A DNA stretch of 64,000 bases from Paenibacillus sp. 1001270B_150601_E10 (GTDB lineage: Bacteria; Bacillota; Bacilli; Paenibacillales; Paenibacillaceae), in NCBI RefSeq assembly GCF_015558675.1, contig NZ_JADMOL010000010.1, positions 26,992 through 90,991 on the forward strand. The letters are read 5' to 3'. Below the pieces are notes generated by a model that did no database searches, was not told the DNA's origin, and worked only from the letters and a program-made list of their open reading frames with translations. This document shows positions 25,869 through 34,830 of this stretch, in pieces. Each line of letters opens with the position of its first letter. Position 1 is the first letter of the stretch. The position numbers and the translations under genes were made by a program.

Positions 25869-26571
25869 CTACTTTACACAATAAATAATCTCCTCATCGA
25901 CTTGTTTTGGCGAGATTATTGGACACATTATATTGTCATATTGAACATTTTGTTTACTATGCATCCAGTAGTGAAACTCGATCTCCTTCTCCCCTTCCTC
26001 TACATTTGGAACTTTAACCAAGAAAAAGGGAAGGTGATCATAACTGAATGGCTGATATGACGTATCCATACACAACTGGTTATAAATTTCACTTGTATTC
26101 CTCATTCTTGTTTCATAAACTGCGACGCGAATCCAATTCCTAAATTGGTTTAGCGAGAGGTGGGCTACAATCCTATTGATGATCCACTTCGTGGCCGTAA
26201 GGTGTTTGTACTTTCTTAATCGGGTTCCTCCATTCCATCCGTCAATAATTTGACGCAACTCCTCCTGATCGATATCTGAACAAAATTTAGGGAAAAGATT
26301 ATCTATCGATCGGCGCGGACGAAACCCATTGTCGATTTCCCAGTAGCTCTTATAGTTCTCGCTAAATTTACTCCAGAAGATATAGGCATATGCAAAAGGA
26401 CAGTATGGTTCATCCTTGTACCTGGTTAGTTTCTACGTATATCCAATTGGCGTACTCCAAATCGCTATATAAATTGACATCTCTTTTTAGTTTCGGACTA
26501 AAGCCGATCCAATGATTACTACCATATCGGGTTTGTTTGAACTTAATTATTGGGGTGTACTTAATGTCCAT
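25869..26571 (-). pseudogene. TnsA-like N-terminus joined out of frame to an unidentified C-terminus
   Basis: From ATG 26571 a 53-codon frame reads MDIKYTPIIKFKQTRYGSNH, then GFSPKLKRDVNLYSDLEYANWIYVETN, which resembles the N-terminal catalytic region of TnsA endonucleases (the SDLE segment holds an acidic residue of the active site). It stops at 26410. In the +1 frame an open stretch of about 190 codons continues to 25869 (YKDEPYCPFAYAYIFW..., RKYKHLTATKWIINRIVAHL, and ending EEIIYCVK). The second part may be the C-terminus of another transposition protein, joined by deletion near 26425. A single frameshift in one unknown gene is the alternative. Recognition is from memory and only moderate. 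Confidence 0.5.
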
Positions 26572-26661
26572 AATCTACACTACGCTTTCTATAATTATCC
26601 CAATATATTACAATTTCGCGACTTCTCGCAATAGTTTGCAATTGAATGTTATAAAACGTAA

Positions 26662-26708
26662 AAGTTCGTATATTTGAGTTACCCACTGTAACTCAAATAT
26701 ACGAACTT
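26662..26708. repeat. Perfect 21-bp palindrome with 5-base loop, right end of the element
   Basis: AAGTTCGTATATTTGAGTTAC (positions 26662-26682) is exactly repeated in reverse complement at 26688-26708. Each arm resembles the motif at 23786-23805. There is no T-tract on either side, so it is better read as paired recombinase sites than as a terminator. Confidence 0.8.
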
Positions 26709-26717
26709 GAAATCAAA

Positions 26718-26752
26718 AAAGTGCCGATATGACTGAGTTGTCACACGGCACA
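26718..26752 (-). terminator. Minus-strand hairpin with T-tract inside the right end
   Basis: On the minus strand GTGCCG and CGGCAC pair and are followed by TTTTTT. It would stop transcription entering the element from the right, a feature also seen in some transposon ends. Confidence 0.45.
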
Positions 26753-26775
26753 AAGTTCGGAGTTTTATGTTACTG
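26753..26775 (-). repeat. Right inverted end repeat
   Basis: Reverse complement matches 23732-23754 in 19 of 23 positions. Right boundary of the putative element; the MFS gene follows about 115 bp later. Confidence 0.55.
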
Positions 26776-26817
26776 CACATTCCAGTCTGCATGCTGCCTT
26801 TATGTTCTATTTCTTAT

Positions 26818-26848
26818 ATGTAAAAAATGATGTATGATTTATTTACAT
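26818..26848. promoter_or_regulatory. Inverted repeat before the MFS exporter gene
   Basis: ATGTAAA (26818-26824) and TTTACAT (26842-26848) form a 7-bp inverted repeat with a 17-base spacer, some 45 bp before the start codon. It could be an operator for a repressor not encoded here. Confidence 0.3.
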
Positions 26849-26891
26849 AAAGAGTTGAATCCGGCATGGCATTCAATGAAGGGGAGTGGGT

Positions 26892-28391
26892 ATGGAAGAG
26901 AAGTCTTTATCGAACAAAACCTTTTGGACGATTATGTTCGCTATTTTTTTCGGCAACTTTCTGGCGGTATTAGCCACAAATACGGTCAATGTGGCTCTGC
27001 CTGTGTTAATGAAGCACTTTGATGTTGATTTGCCAAGCATTCAGTGGGTCCTTACAGGATTTATGCTTGCTACGGGGACGGTGGCGCCTGCCATCGGATT
27101 TTTCGGTCATCGCTTCAGCACGAAGCGGCTGTATTTATTTGCGCTGGGCGGCTTTATTGTGGCTTCCATCATGTGCGCCTTGTCATGGAACGAAGGCAGC
27201 CTCGTCTTCTTCCGCATTATCCAAGGGACATTCAGCGGTATGATCATGCCAACGACAATGGCGATCGTATATCAGGTGATCCCGAAGCAGCAGCAGGCTT
27301 TTGGCATCAGCATTTGGAGTTTGTCAGCCATGCTTGCGCCTGCAATAGGGCCGACTCTAGCAGGCGGCATTATTTATATGGCGGATTGGCACTGGCTGTT
27401 CTGGCTGAATGTGCCGATTGGCCTTGTTGCGATGTTTGCCGTATGGAAGTTTATTCCGATGTATCGAATCGGCGGGCATCAGCGTTTTGATTCCCTAGGC
27501 TTCGCACTTGTGATTGTGGGCAGTATTCTGCTCTTGCTTAGCTTTGGTAACGGCGCAGCTTGGGGCTGGTTATCTGTGAAGACCTTTACTTTCTTTGCTA
27601 TTGGTGCGGTTCTGATTGCGGCATTTATTTTTCGATCATCCAAGCTTGAGCACCCGCTGCTCAACTTCAGCGTGTTCCGATACTTTCGTTTTACGATGTC
27701 CATTGTGCTCGTTAGTATTATTACGATCAGCTTATATGCAGGAGGATTGCTGACACCATTATTTCTGCAGCAAGTTCAAGGTGAATCTGCATTAACGGCA
27801 GGACTCGTTCTGCTTCCAGCCTCCTTGCTGATGGCCAGCCTCATTCCATTCACGGGACGCTGGTATGAGCGGTTTGGTCCGGTGAAGCTTATTGTGACAG
27901 GACTCGTCTTTATGGCAATTGGGACGTTCGCCTTGAGCTGCTTGGACCCAGGCATGTCGAAGCTAGAAGTCACGTTATGGATGGCATTCCGCAACGTTGG
28001 TATTGCACTTGCCAATACGCCAGCTATGAATGCAGGCATGAGCGCTGTTAAGCGGGAGTGGGCCGGCTACGCATCTTCGATTAACAACTGGATTCGGCAG
28101 GGGCTTGCCTCGTTATCCATCGGCTTATTTTCGGCCTTGCTTGCCTCTCAAACGATTGCTCACCTGCAGCAGCTACAAGCAGAAGGACATGCCATGTCAG
28201 CAGAACTGCAGAAGCTTGCATATACGCAGGGCATTAACGACGTAAATATGATCGGCTTCCTGCTTACGTTGTTAGCGATCCCGGCAGCATTGTTGTTGAA
28301 ATTGAATGGTGAAATCTCGCTATCAAGCAAGAAGCAGAAAGGACCTGCTTCTCAAGCAATGCAACATAATAAGGCCTTGAGTCGAGATTAG
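26892..28391 (+). CDS. DHA2-family MFS drug exporter (EmrB/QacA type)
   Basis: A 499-residue membrane protein with about 14 hydrophobic segments, the DHA2 layout. Early NTVNVALPVLMKHFDVDLPSIQWVLTGFML is the classic TM1 region of EmrB/QacA proteins. LFALGGFIVASIMCAL and RIIQGTFSGMIMPTTMAIVYQVIPKQQQAFGISIWSLSAMLAPAIGPTLAGG contain motif C and the proline/glycine-rich antiporter motif. The ATG at 26892 has AAGGGGAG upstream; a GTG two codons earlier is less likely. It probably exports hydrophobic drugs or dyes with proton exchange; substrate unknown. It is monocistronic and ends at a strong terminator. Confidence 0.9.
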   Translation: MEEKSLSNKTFWTIMFAIFFGNFLAVLATNTVNVALPVLMKHFDVDLPSIQWVLTGFMLATGTVAPAIGFFGHRFSTKRLYLFALGGFIVASIMCALSWNEGSLVFFRIIQGTFSGMIMPTTMAIVYQVIPKQQQAFGISIWSLSAMLAPAIGPTLAGGIIYMADWHWLFWLNVPIGLVAMFAVWKFIPMYRIGGHQRFDSLGFALVIVGSILLLLSFGNGAAWGWLSVKTFTFFAIGAVLIAAFIFRSSKLEHPLLNFSVFRYFRFTMSIVLVSIITISLYAGGLLTPLFLQQVQGESALTAGLVLLPASLLMASLIPFTGRWYERFGPVKLIVTGLVFMAIGTFALSCLDPGMSKLEVTLWMAFRNVGIALANTPAMNAGMSAVKREWAGYASSINNWIRQGLASLSIGLFSALLASQTIAHLQQLQAEGHAMSAELQKLAYTQGINDVNMIGFLLTLLAIPAALLLKLNGEISLSSKKQKGPASQAMQHNKALSRD

Positions 28392-28420
28392 GAAGAATCC
28401 GCTTAACCTCAAATCAAAAC

Positions 28421-28476
28421 TAAACAGACCTGTCATTTGTCCTGCTTCGTGCAGGAGGATACAGGTCTGTTTTTTA
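28421..28476 (+). terminator. Terminator/repeat copy 1 with UUCG-capped inner hairpin
   Basis: AAACAGACCTGT pairs with ACAGGTCTGTTT, enclosing an inner TCCTGC-TTCG-TGCAGGA hairpin, then TTTTTT. The same composite structure recurs at 33511-33566, and similarity continues downstream for about 100 bp in both copies. It lies after the MFS gene and just before the 3' end of the minus-strand ABC genes. Confidence 0.85.
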
Positions 28477-28647
28477 TCGAGTATGAACAGTATCAAGGGG
28501 GAATGCTCGTATGGTTTGCCTGCAAATCGATTATGCATACCCACCCGAAATGGTTCGGTACCTCAGAGTTAAACATATTGCAGTCTCACGACTACATATT
28601 AAATGAAGACCGATATTCACTCCTACATAGAGAAACGGTCAAAACAG

Positions 28648-29382
28648 TTAAATGGTGTCCCGTTTACTAAAACTACGCAAACCATAAAGCAGTAAAATGG
28701 TAAAGGTTCCACCTAATAGAGTATAAAACAAGAAATAAGATTGTATCGGTGATTCGTCCTCAGGCGACATGGCTAGCATTGGCTGTGTCCATGGATAAAT
28801 CTGACCTAATGGTGTGCTGGCAACAATCAAGGCTGGAAGCGTAAATACTATACTTACAGCTAATGGCACACCAAATGTTTTAGCTCTTATGGATATAATT
28901 AATTGCAGAAGAATTAAAGGTAAGCATGCTAAGATGCCTTTAATGATATACCCCAATATCGTAAAGAGCGGAAGATTGCCTTCTACTCCTTTTATGTAAC
29001 CAAATCCTATAAAAAAGACGAATAAAGTTAACATCGTAATGATTACCATTCGAACTACTGTAAGGAATTTACCTAGAAAGATATCCGAGCGTTTGACTGG
29101 TAAAGCTAATAGTTGTTTCCATCCACCCCCAACATGTTCACCTCTACAAATAAGGGCTGAGTATATTCCCACTAAGATTGGTAATACAAAAGGGCCCATA
29201 AATAATGCGGCCTGTGTCCACACTTCTATCCAAGCATTATCCCCGGGTTGCATAAACAGATCATAGTTTTTAAAGAAATTAATATAAGCTAGCGACACCC
29301 CTAATAAAGGACCAATTAAGTAAAGTAACCACGACTTGGAGCGTTTTAGTTTTAATCGTTCAACAAATAAGATATCTTTCAA
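28648..29382 (-). CDS. LanG-type lantibiotic-immunity ABC permease, cassette 1
   Basis: A 244-residue ABC-2 permease with six hydrophobic segments. LKRSKSWLLYLIGPLLGVSLAYINFFKNYD at the N-terminus and GEHVGGGWKQLLALPVKRSDIFLGKF in the first cytoplasmic loop are typical of the MutG/EpiG permeases of LanFEG immunity transporters, which remove lantibiotics from the membrane. The gene is last of three on the minus strand (ATPase, permease E, permease G), separated from the E permease by 12 bp. It is clearly AT-richer than its paralogue at 38618-39352. No lantibiotic biosynthesis gene is in the window, so it probably serves resistance to external peptides. Confidence 0.85.
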   Translation of the reverse strand: MKDILFVERLKLKRSKSWLLYLIGPLLGVSLAYINFFKNYDLFMQPGDNAWIEVWTQAALFMGPFVLPILVGIYSALICRGEHVGGGWKQLLALPVKRSDIFLGKFLTVVRMVIITMLTLFVFFIGFGYIKGVEGNLPLFTILGYIIKGILACLPLILLQLIISIRAKTFGVPLAVSIVFTLPALIVASTPLGQIYPWTQPMLAMSPEDESPIQSYFLFYTLLGGTFTILLLYGLRSFSKRDTI

Positions 29383-29394
29383 AATAAGTCCTCC

Positions 29395-30153
29395 TTACTG
29401 GACATTCCGGTTGGCAAAATGCATGGAGCCGATAAAAAATAGGATTATACCTAGTAATAAATTTATAGCAAGAAATGCCGTGAAATCTGGGTTATGCCCG
29501 ATCCCCTCATACTGCAATATAACGGTCGATGATTGAATTGGATAGGCTAATGGTAACCACCTCGTCGCTTGAGAAGCTGCTAAAAATAGACCCATAATAG
29601 AAGAAACTGATCCAATAAGAATCGAGAAAGCTTGATTTTTAATGGTCATGGATAACCAATATTGAAAGGCCATAATTGGTAATACAGTAACCAACATACC
29701 GTAACTATCGCCTATCAATAAACCCCAAGGAATATCCCCTTCAAATGCTAATATCTTTCCTAGAAAAACCATACCAATCAGAAAAATAGTAATGGAAAGG
29801 AACATACAAATCGTTAGCCAAATAAATTTGCTTAAATAAATTTTTCCTCTTGATATAGGCATTGAAAGGGTTTGTTTCCATCCATTTGCCTGATGTTCAA
29901 TATTTGCTATCATTGATGCAGCAAGTGTGACGGCCAATGGGAAACCTAGACCAAGTAACAAACTATTGTCGTACAATAAAAACATCCACATCGAATCTGC
30001 ACCGAACATCTCCGCTTGTTTTTCCACATACCCAGAACGATATGTGAGATTTACCAACTCATATGCCAATATAAGTAACGGAATTAATAAAACAATAATA
30101 AATAACGACGAACGTTTTAATTTTAATTTTTCTGCCCACAATATATTTCTCAT
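29395..30153 (-). CDS. LanE-type lantibiotic-immunity ABC permease, cassette 1
   Basis: A 252-residue ABC-2 permease with six predicted helices. LWAEKLKLKRSSLFIIVLLIPLLILAYEL and ANIEHQANGWKQTLSMPISRGKIYLSKFIWL match EpiE/MutE proteins; the xEHQxxGWKQ loop is shared with the G permeases. Its ATG overlaps the stop of the ATPase gene by four bases, so they are translationally coupled. It forms the heterodimeric membrane channel with the G subunit. Confidence 0.85.
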   Translation of the reverse strand: MRNILWAEKLKLKRSSLFIIVLLIPLLILAYELVNLTYRSGYVEKQAEMFGADSMWMFLLYDNSLLLGLGFPLAVTLAASMIANIEHQANGWKQTLSMPISRGKIYLSKFIWLTICMFLSITIFLIGMVFLGKILAFEGDIPWGLLIGDSYGMLVTVLPIMAFQYWLSMTIKNQAFSILIGSVSSIMGLFLAASQATRWLPLAYPIQSSTVILQYEGIGHNPDFTAFLAINLLLGIILFFIGSMHFANRNVQ

Positions 30154-31061
30154 AAGCTTCCCTCTGTACCAGTTAATTCTAAGAAGATATCTTCAAGTGT
30201 TCTTTTCACTTCTTCAAGACGATATACAGATATACCCGAATGAACTAGAATAGAGTTGATTTCTGAAACCAGTTCCGGTTCTGTTTGGGATAACCAAAGG
30301 AAATTGTCTTGTAAATTAGCCTTTAATTCTCGTTCTTTTAATATTTTATTTGCTTTTATTACATCATTAACCCCAACTTTTAATAAAGGTTTTCGTTTTT
30401 GTCTTAAGCGTTCAATCGAATCTTGGAATATCATTTTTCCATTATTAATGATTCCTACCTGTGTAGCCATTTGATCTATTTCGCTTAACAAGTGGCTGGA
30501 TACAAGAACACTCATTCCAGCCTTCGGTAATTCCTTAATCAACTCTCTAATCTCTTGGATACCAGATGGATCTAGACCATTAGTCGGTTCGTCCAGTATT
30601 AATAAATCTGGATTACTAAGCATTGCAGCAGCAATCCCTAGGCGCTGCTTCATTCCAAGCGAATATTCTTTGGTTAATCGGTTTGCAACTTTAGTTAATC
30701 TTACAATTTCCAATACTTCATTCACTCGTTTTTCTGGAAGGTCTCGCAGCCTACGAACGGCCTCTAAATTTTCACGGCCGGTTAAGTTTCCATAGTACGT
30801 TGGGGACTCCACTAACGATCCGATCCGTTGTAAAATTTGTAGACGGTTTTTGTTGAGGTCTTCGCCAAAGATTTCGATATTGCCCTTTGTTGGCTTTATC
30901 AACCCCAGTAACATCCGGATCGTTGTCGTTTTTCCAGCCCCATTAGGTCCAAGAAATCCATAAATTTGTCCTCGCTCGATTCGCAGATTTAATCCATCCA
31001 CAGACGTGTGTTTTTTATACTTTTTGGTTAGATCATTTGTCATTAATATTTGATCACTCAT
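30150..31061 (-). CDS. LanF-type lantibiotic-immunity ABC ATPase, cassette 1
   Basis: A 303-residue ATPase. It has Walker A FLGPNGAGKTTTIRML, signature YSLGMKQRLGIAAAML and Walker B LLILDEPTNGLDPSGIQEI. The Q-loop glutamine is replaced by glutamate in GSLVESPTYYGNLTG, the E-loop that is diagnostic for the LanF/BcrA immunity transporters. The last ~90 residues carry the usual C-terminal extension ending VKRTLEDIFLELTG. It is first of the three minus-strand genes and is divergent from the two-component system; the 235-bp region between them should hold both promoters. Confidence 0.9.
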   Translation of the reverse strand: MSDQILMTNDLTKKYKKHTSVDGLNLRIERGQIYGFLGPNGAGKTTTIRMLLGLIKPTKGNIEIFGEDLNKNRLQILQRIGSLVESPTYYGNLTGRENLEAVRRLRDLPEKRVNEVLEIVRLTKVANRLTKEYSLGMKQRLGIAAAMLSNPDLLILDEPTNGLDPSGIQEIRELIKELPKAGMSVLVSSHLLSEIDQMATQVGIINNGKMIFQDSIERLRQKRKPLLKVGVNDVIKANKILKERELKANLQDNFLWLSQTEPELVSEINSILVHSGISVYRLEEVKRTLEDIFLELTGTEGSL

Positions 31062-31296
31062 TTATTCCTCACCTCATTTCTATCGTAAACGAAACTTTTT
31101 GAACAAGAATGAAACTTTCCCTAAACATTCGCTTAACGAACTATTCCTAATATTTGCATATTTCATTAACAACATAGTATATCAAAGGCTATATATTTAT
31201 TTGAAAACCTAAACGGAAGATTAATTCTTTTCTCACCAGTTTTTTTTAAATATGTTTAATGTAAAATAATTATAGAAATAGGAAGGAGACTAATAA

Positions 31297-32019
31297 GTGA
31301 CTTTTAAACTTGAGGATCATAAAATTCTGTTGGTTGATGATGATCAGCACATTTTAGATTTATTAATAACAGTATTTGAAAAGGAAGGTTTTCAAAACGT
31401 CTTAAGCGCTACTACTGGAGAAGAAGCCCTTTTATTAACATCTCAAAATAACCCTCACATTATATTGTTAGATGTGATGCTACCAGATATAGATGGCTTT
31501 ACTCTATGTAACAAAATTCGTTCAGAGACAGATGTTCCTATACTGTTTCTTACAGCTAAGACTACAGATTTAGATAAATTGCAGGGATTTAGTTTCGGAG
31601 GAGATGACTATATTACAAAGCCCTTTAATCCTTTAGAGGTTGTTGCTCGAGTAAAAGCACAATTAAAACGTTCTACTAAAGTTCCATCACGGTATACACG
31701 TAAAAAACATTTCGATTTTGGATATTTTAATTTTGATCCTAATGCCGGAAAACTTATTGTTAATGGTACAAGAATAGAATGTCCAACTCAGGAAATGAAA
31801 CTTTTGCTTTATTTTTGTGAACACCCTAATCAAATATTGAATAAACATCAAATCTATAAGGATGTATGGGGAGAGTTATATGGCGGGGATAGTACAGTGA
31901 TGGTACATGTAAGGCGTTTACGTGAAAAAATAGAAGAAGATCCAAGCAAACCTGAATGGATCAAAACGGTTCGAGGACTAGGTTACATATTTGAAGTAGC
32001 TAATGAGGGCTTATTGTGA
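31297..32019 (+). CDS. OmpR-family response regulator, cassette 1
   Basis: A 240-residue two-domain regulator. The receiver has ILLVDDDQHILDLL, the phospho-acceptor in IILLDVMLPDIDGF, and the lysine of the DDYITKPFNPLE segment. The C-terminal winged helix contains MKLLLYFCEHPNQILNKHQIYKDVWGELYGGDSTVMVHVRRLREKIEEDPSKPEWIKTVRGLGYIF. The start is GTG with AAGGAG eight bases upstream. It overlaps the kinase gene by four bases and is divergent from the LanFEG genes, which it likely activates on sensing a peptide antibiotic. Confidence 0.92.
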   Translation: MTFKLEDHKILLVDDDQHILDLLITVFEKEGFQNVLSATTGEEALLLTSQNNPHIILLDVMLPDIDGFTLCNKIRSETDVPILFLTAKTTDLDKLQGFSFGGDDYITKPFNPLEVVARVKAQLKRSTKVPSRYTRKKHFDFGYFNFDPNAGKLIVNGTRIECPTQEMKLLLYFCEHPNQILNKHQIYKDVWGELYGGDSTVMVHVRRLREKIEEDPSKPEWIKTVRGLGYIFEVANEGLL

Positions 32020-33434
32020 ATTTAAGAAATCGTATCGCCTATTACTTCGTATCACGCCTTTTTTGGTTAATGCTTATTTGGGGTTTACTCATTGTGATTA
32101 GCATTGTTCTATTCAGCTTTTTTCTTGGAAATAGCAAACCTGAGAATCCACAAATATCGATTAACCAAATAGTTGAACATACATTTGTCGGAGATCAAAA
32201 ACTTTCAGTTAGCTCGAAGATAGAAGAGGATCTAGTAAAAAATAGAATGTGGGTGCAAGTATTAGATGAACAGGGTAACGAACTGTTTTCCTTTAATAAA
32301 CCTAAAAATATAAAAGATCATTATATTCCTGGAGAACTAGTGTCAGATTACTTGTATCCTGCTAAAAAGGGTTATCAGCTTTCCACATGGTATAAAACGA
32401 TTGGTGATCAGGATCTTACTTGGGTTTTAGGGAAACCAATGAAAGATAATAACCCTTTGCTATACTGGGTAAATTATCTATGGATACTTATTATCATTCT
32501 ATTCGGAATGTTAGTTGCCCTGTTTTTTGGAAGACAATTAGGTGGTCCTTTACTTTTTATTGTATCTTGGATTGAAAATCTCTCAAAAGGAACATATGAA
32601 GAACCAATTCATAATTGGATCATTAATTCAAAGAAACGTAGGAGAAACAAAGCCGTATTTAAAACTTATGAGGAATTAGTGCATGCCCTTTCTGAGCTTA
32701 CATCAACTCTTCAGAGAAATACAGAAGAACGAAATGTATTAGAAAAGACAAGAGAAGAATGGATGACAGGAGTCTCGCACGATCTTAAAACTCCTTTGTC
32801 TGTAATCAAGGGATATACAGTATTATTATCTTCACAAGAATATGATTGGGAACAAGATAAAGTACGCCACTTTTCCAAAATCATGGAAGAACGCGTGAAG
32901 TATATGGAGCAATTAATGGAAGACTTTAACTTAACTTTTCAATTAAAAAATGAAGCTATTCCGCTGCAACTTGAACAAAAAAATCTTGTGGATGTTTTTA
33001 AAGATACTTTGGAACAATTGCAAGGTTTGCCAGAATCAAAATCTAAAAGTTTTTCATTTCAAACGAATAAAGAAGAAATATTTCTTAATATGGATATGAA
33101 ATACCTAAAACGAGCATTTGAAAATTTAGTTGCTAATAGCATAAAACATAATCCGCCTGAAACCAAAATTAATGTTATTCTTTATGAAGACCTGTCCCAT
33201 CCAAGACAAATTCGTGTTTTAATTGAGGATGATGGCGTTGGTATGGATGAGGAAACTATTGAACACTTATTTGACCGTTATTACCGTGGGACGAGTGCAT
33301 CTTCCAATAATGATGGAACAGGATTAGGAATGGCGATTGCAAGGCAAATTATTATAGCCCATGGTGGAGATATTGACATTAAGAGCAAGTCTCAGTTAGG
33401 AACCCAGTATAATATTATTTTTCCACTCGAATAA
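32016..33434 (+). CDS. Membrane sensor histidine kinase, cassette 1
   Basis: A 472-residue kinase. TM1 is near residues 12-34 and TM2 near 150-172, with about 115 extracytoplasmic residues between. The dimerisation helix carries the phosphorylated histidine in EWMTGVSHDLKTPLSVIKGY. The ATPase domain has NLVANSIKHN, IEDDGVGMDEETI, FDRYYRG and GTGLGMAIARQIIIAHGG. The start is GTG inside the response regulator's last codons (GTGA overlap). The extracytoplasmic loop is longer than in BceS-type kinases, so it may sense the peptide directly rather than through its transporter. AT-rich codons match the rest of this cassette. Confidence 0.9.
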   Translation: MNLRNRIAYYFVSRLFWLMLIWGLLIVISIVLFSFFLGNSKPENPQISINQIVEHTFVGDQKLSVSSKIEEDLVKNRMWVQVLDEQGNELFSFNKPKNIKDHYIPGELVSDYLYPAKKGYQLSTWYKTIGDQDLTWVLGKPMKDNNPLLYWVNYLWILIIILFGMLVALFFGRQLGGPLLFIVSWIENLSKGTYEEPIHNWIINSKKRRRNKAVFKTYEELVHALSELTSTLQRNTEERNVLEKTREEWMTGVSHDLKTPLSVIKGYTVLLSSQEYDWEQDKVRHFSKIMEERVKYMEQLMEDFNLTFQLKNEAIPLQLEQKNLVDVFKDTLEQLQGLPESKSKSFSFQTNKEEIFLNMDMKYLKRAFENLVANSIKHNPPETKINVILYEDLSHPRQIRVLIEDDGVGMDEETIEHLFDRYYRGTSASSNNDGTGLGMAIARQIIIAHGGDIDIKSKSQLGTQYNIIFPLE

Positions 33435-33510
33435 AATGATTTTTCTAATTTCGGTATCAATAAAGAAAAGTCGAAGATTTCCTAAAAAAGGGGAGCCTCA
33501 AAAAACATAA

Positions 33511-33566
33511 TTAAACAGACCTGACATCTGTCCTGCTTCGTGCAGGAGGATGCAGGTCTGTTTTTA
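33511..33566 (+). terminator. Terminator/repeat copy 2 with UUCG-capped inner hairpin
   Basis: AAACAGACCTG pairs with CAGGTCTGTTT around TCCTGC-TTCG-TGCAGGA and is followed by TTTTT. It differs at only a few positions from 28421-28476. Sequence similarity extends to about 33670 (for example GAGTATGAAC, then GGTACCTC). The rest of 33435-33734 has no gene. Confidence 0.85.
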
Positions 33567-33734
33567 TAGAGTATGAACCGCTCAAGGATAAACTGCACCT
33601 ATTCTTGCCCGCAAAACGATGATTTTCTTTAGTATCCCGAAGGGAGTTTGACTTGGTACCTCGGCGTTGCTAGCTTGTGACAATGTGAACCTACTTCGGT
33701 GCTATCGTCGACGATTTAACAATTTTAGCAATTG

Positions 33735-34436
33735 CTATTGTGCGCCTAGGTAGCGAACAGCAATCTTGCTTTCCTCCACGCCAGCAGTCGTTCGCTCAAC
33801 ATAGTAAGCTGATGCCTGCTCGCGGGAGCTGACGGTTAAGTGCAGCGCTTCGTTTATAAAATGCAATGCAGCTCCGTCATCGACGCCATAGCCAGCCTGC
33901 ATGTTCCCTTCTCCAATAAGGCGCTGATAGGAAGGCCTTCTCATCTCTTCTCCATCATAATGTGGACAATGGCTCCCAGGGATAAAGCCAAGGGCATTCA
34001 GCTTATATAAAGGAGCATGGAGCGGATCGGTTAAGCCTTCTTGGAACCAGCATATCGAGCCTGCGCTTAAGCCGGTAAGCACAATTCCTTGCTCATAGGC
34101 TTTCCGCAGAATACGATCAAGTCCCCATTCTCGCCATAAGACAAGCATATTTCTTGTATTTCCGCCGCCTACATAGAGAATATCCTGACTAAGAACAAAG
34201 GGTTCGAGATCCTGAAAAGCAGGCTCAAACAACGATAAATGGCTTGGCTCGCAGGGGAGCGAACGGAAGGACGTATAGAAGCGGTCGATGTATGAATCCG
34301 CATCTCCGCTCGCAGTAGGAATAAAGCATACTTTTGGCGAAGCGCTATCTACTTGAGTCAACACATATTGATCAAGCAGCAAGTTGTCTGGCTCCATGGA
34401 GAATCCGCCCCCGCCCATCGCAATGATTTGTCTCAT
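33735..34436 (-). CDS. Peptidase E (S51 family, dipeptidase E-like)
   Basis: A 233-residue cytoplasmic serine peptidase related to PepE and cyanophycinase. N-terminal MRQIIAMGGGGFSMEPDN, then PTASGDADSYIDRFY, the DILYVGGGNTRNML segment, the nucleophile in TGLSAGSICWFQEG and the histidine region IPGSHCPHYDGEEMRRPSY are characteristic. PepE proteins cleave Asp-X dipeptides. The frame begins at the terminal ATG, and no ribosome binding site stronger than AGGATGG is seen. It is alone on the minus strand between the two LanFEG cassettes. Confidence 0.88.
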   Translation of the reverse strand: MRQIIAMGGGGFSMEPDNLLLDQYVLTQVDSASPKVCFIPTASGDADSYIDRFYTSFRSLPCEPSHLSLFEPAFQDLEPFVLSQDILYVGGGNTRNMLVLWREWGLDRILRKAYEQGIVLTGLSAGSICWFQEGLTDPLHAPLYKLNALGFIPGSHCPHYDGEEMRRPSYQRLIGEGNMQAGYGVDDGAALHFINEALHLTVSSREQASAYYVERTTAGVEESKIAVRYLGAQ

Positions 34437-34830
34437 TGAACATCCATCCTCTCATTTTCTATTTGTTTGTCTACTTGCCGTGCCTGTTGTTTCTCCTTAA
34501 AGATCCTTAACACTTGGGTATTCGCGAAGTGGTAATTGATCAGGCATGCCACCATTTTCAATCAGATTGTACGCAGGAATCACCCAAAGTCATCGACAGT
34601 TTCCTAGCAGGAGCAAAAGATATTCTGCCTAGTGTATCACGCTTGATACCGTTAGGCTAGCTCATTATTGCAATTTACATCCATTATTTGTCATTGTTTC
34701 GAAGTAAAAAGCTTGCTTCGCGAAGCTTGCCTTTTATCTCTTGGACATTGCTATTATGATAAAGGATAGCAAGATTCGGTGTTCCGCGGAGCCGATATCG
34801 AACTTCATGAGAAGGATGAGGAGGAACGAA
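34437..34830. other. Intergenic stretch of ~390 bp
   Basis: No gene is supported. A GC-rich imperfect hairpin (GCTTGCTTCGCGAAGCTTGC near 34711-34730) is followed by CTTTTA and could be a weak terminator. The divergent promoters of peptidase E and cassette 2 must lie here, but no clear -35/-10 pair stood out. Confidence 0.4.

Larger units (their letters stand above)
23732..26775. mobile_element. Putative degenerate Tn7-like element with similar inverted ends
   Basis: CAGTAACATTTAAATACGAA... at 23732-23754 matches the reverse complement of 26753-26775 in 19 of 23 positions. Further copies of the AGTTCGTAT...GTTAC motif lie just inside both ends (23786-23805, 26662-26682, 26688-26708). Repeated binding sites inside each end are the hallmark of Tn7-like elements. 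A remnant whose N-terminus resembles the TnsA endonuclease starts next to the right end and reads inward, the position of tnsA in Tn7. Two intact genes lie inside as cargo. No target duplication was recognised, no TnsB or TnsC is present, and the exact ends are uncertain. Confidence 0.42.

Noticed and set aside
23732..26708. CRISPR-like interpretation of the AGTTCGTAT repeats
   Set aside because: Copies are few, vary in sequence, are in both orientations, and are not regularly spaced.
26834..27022. A short frame overlapping the MFS gene start
   Set aside because: No ribosome binding site, and it is out of frame with the well-supported exporter gene.
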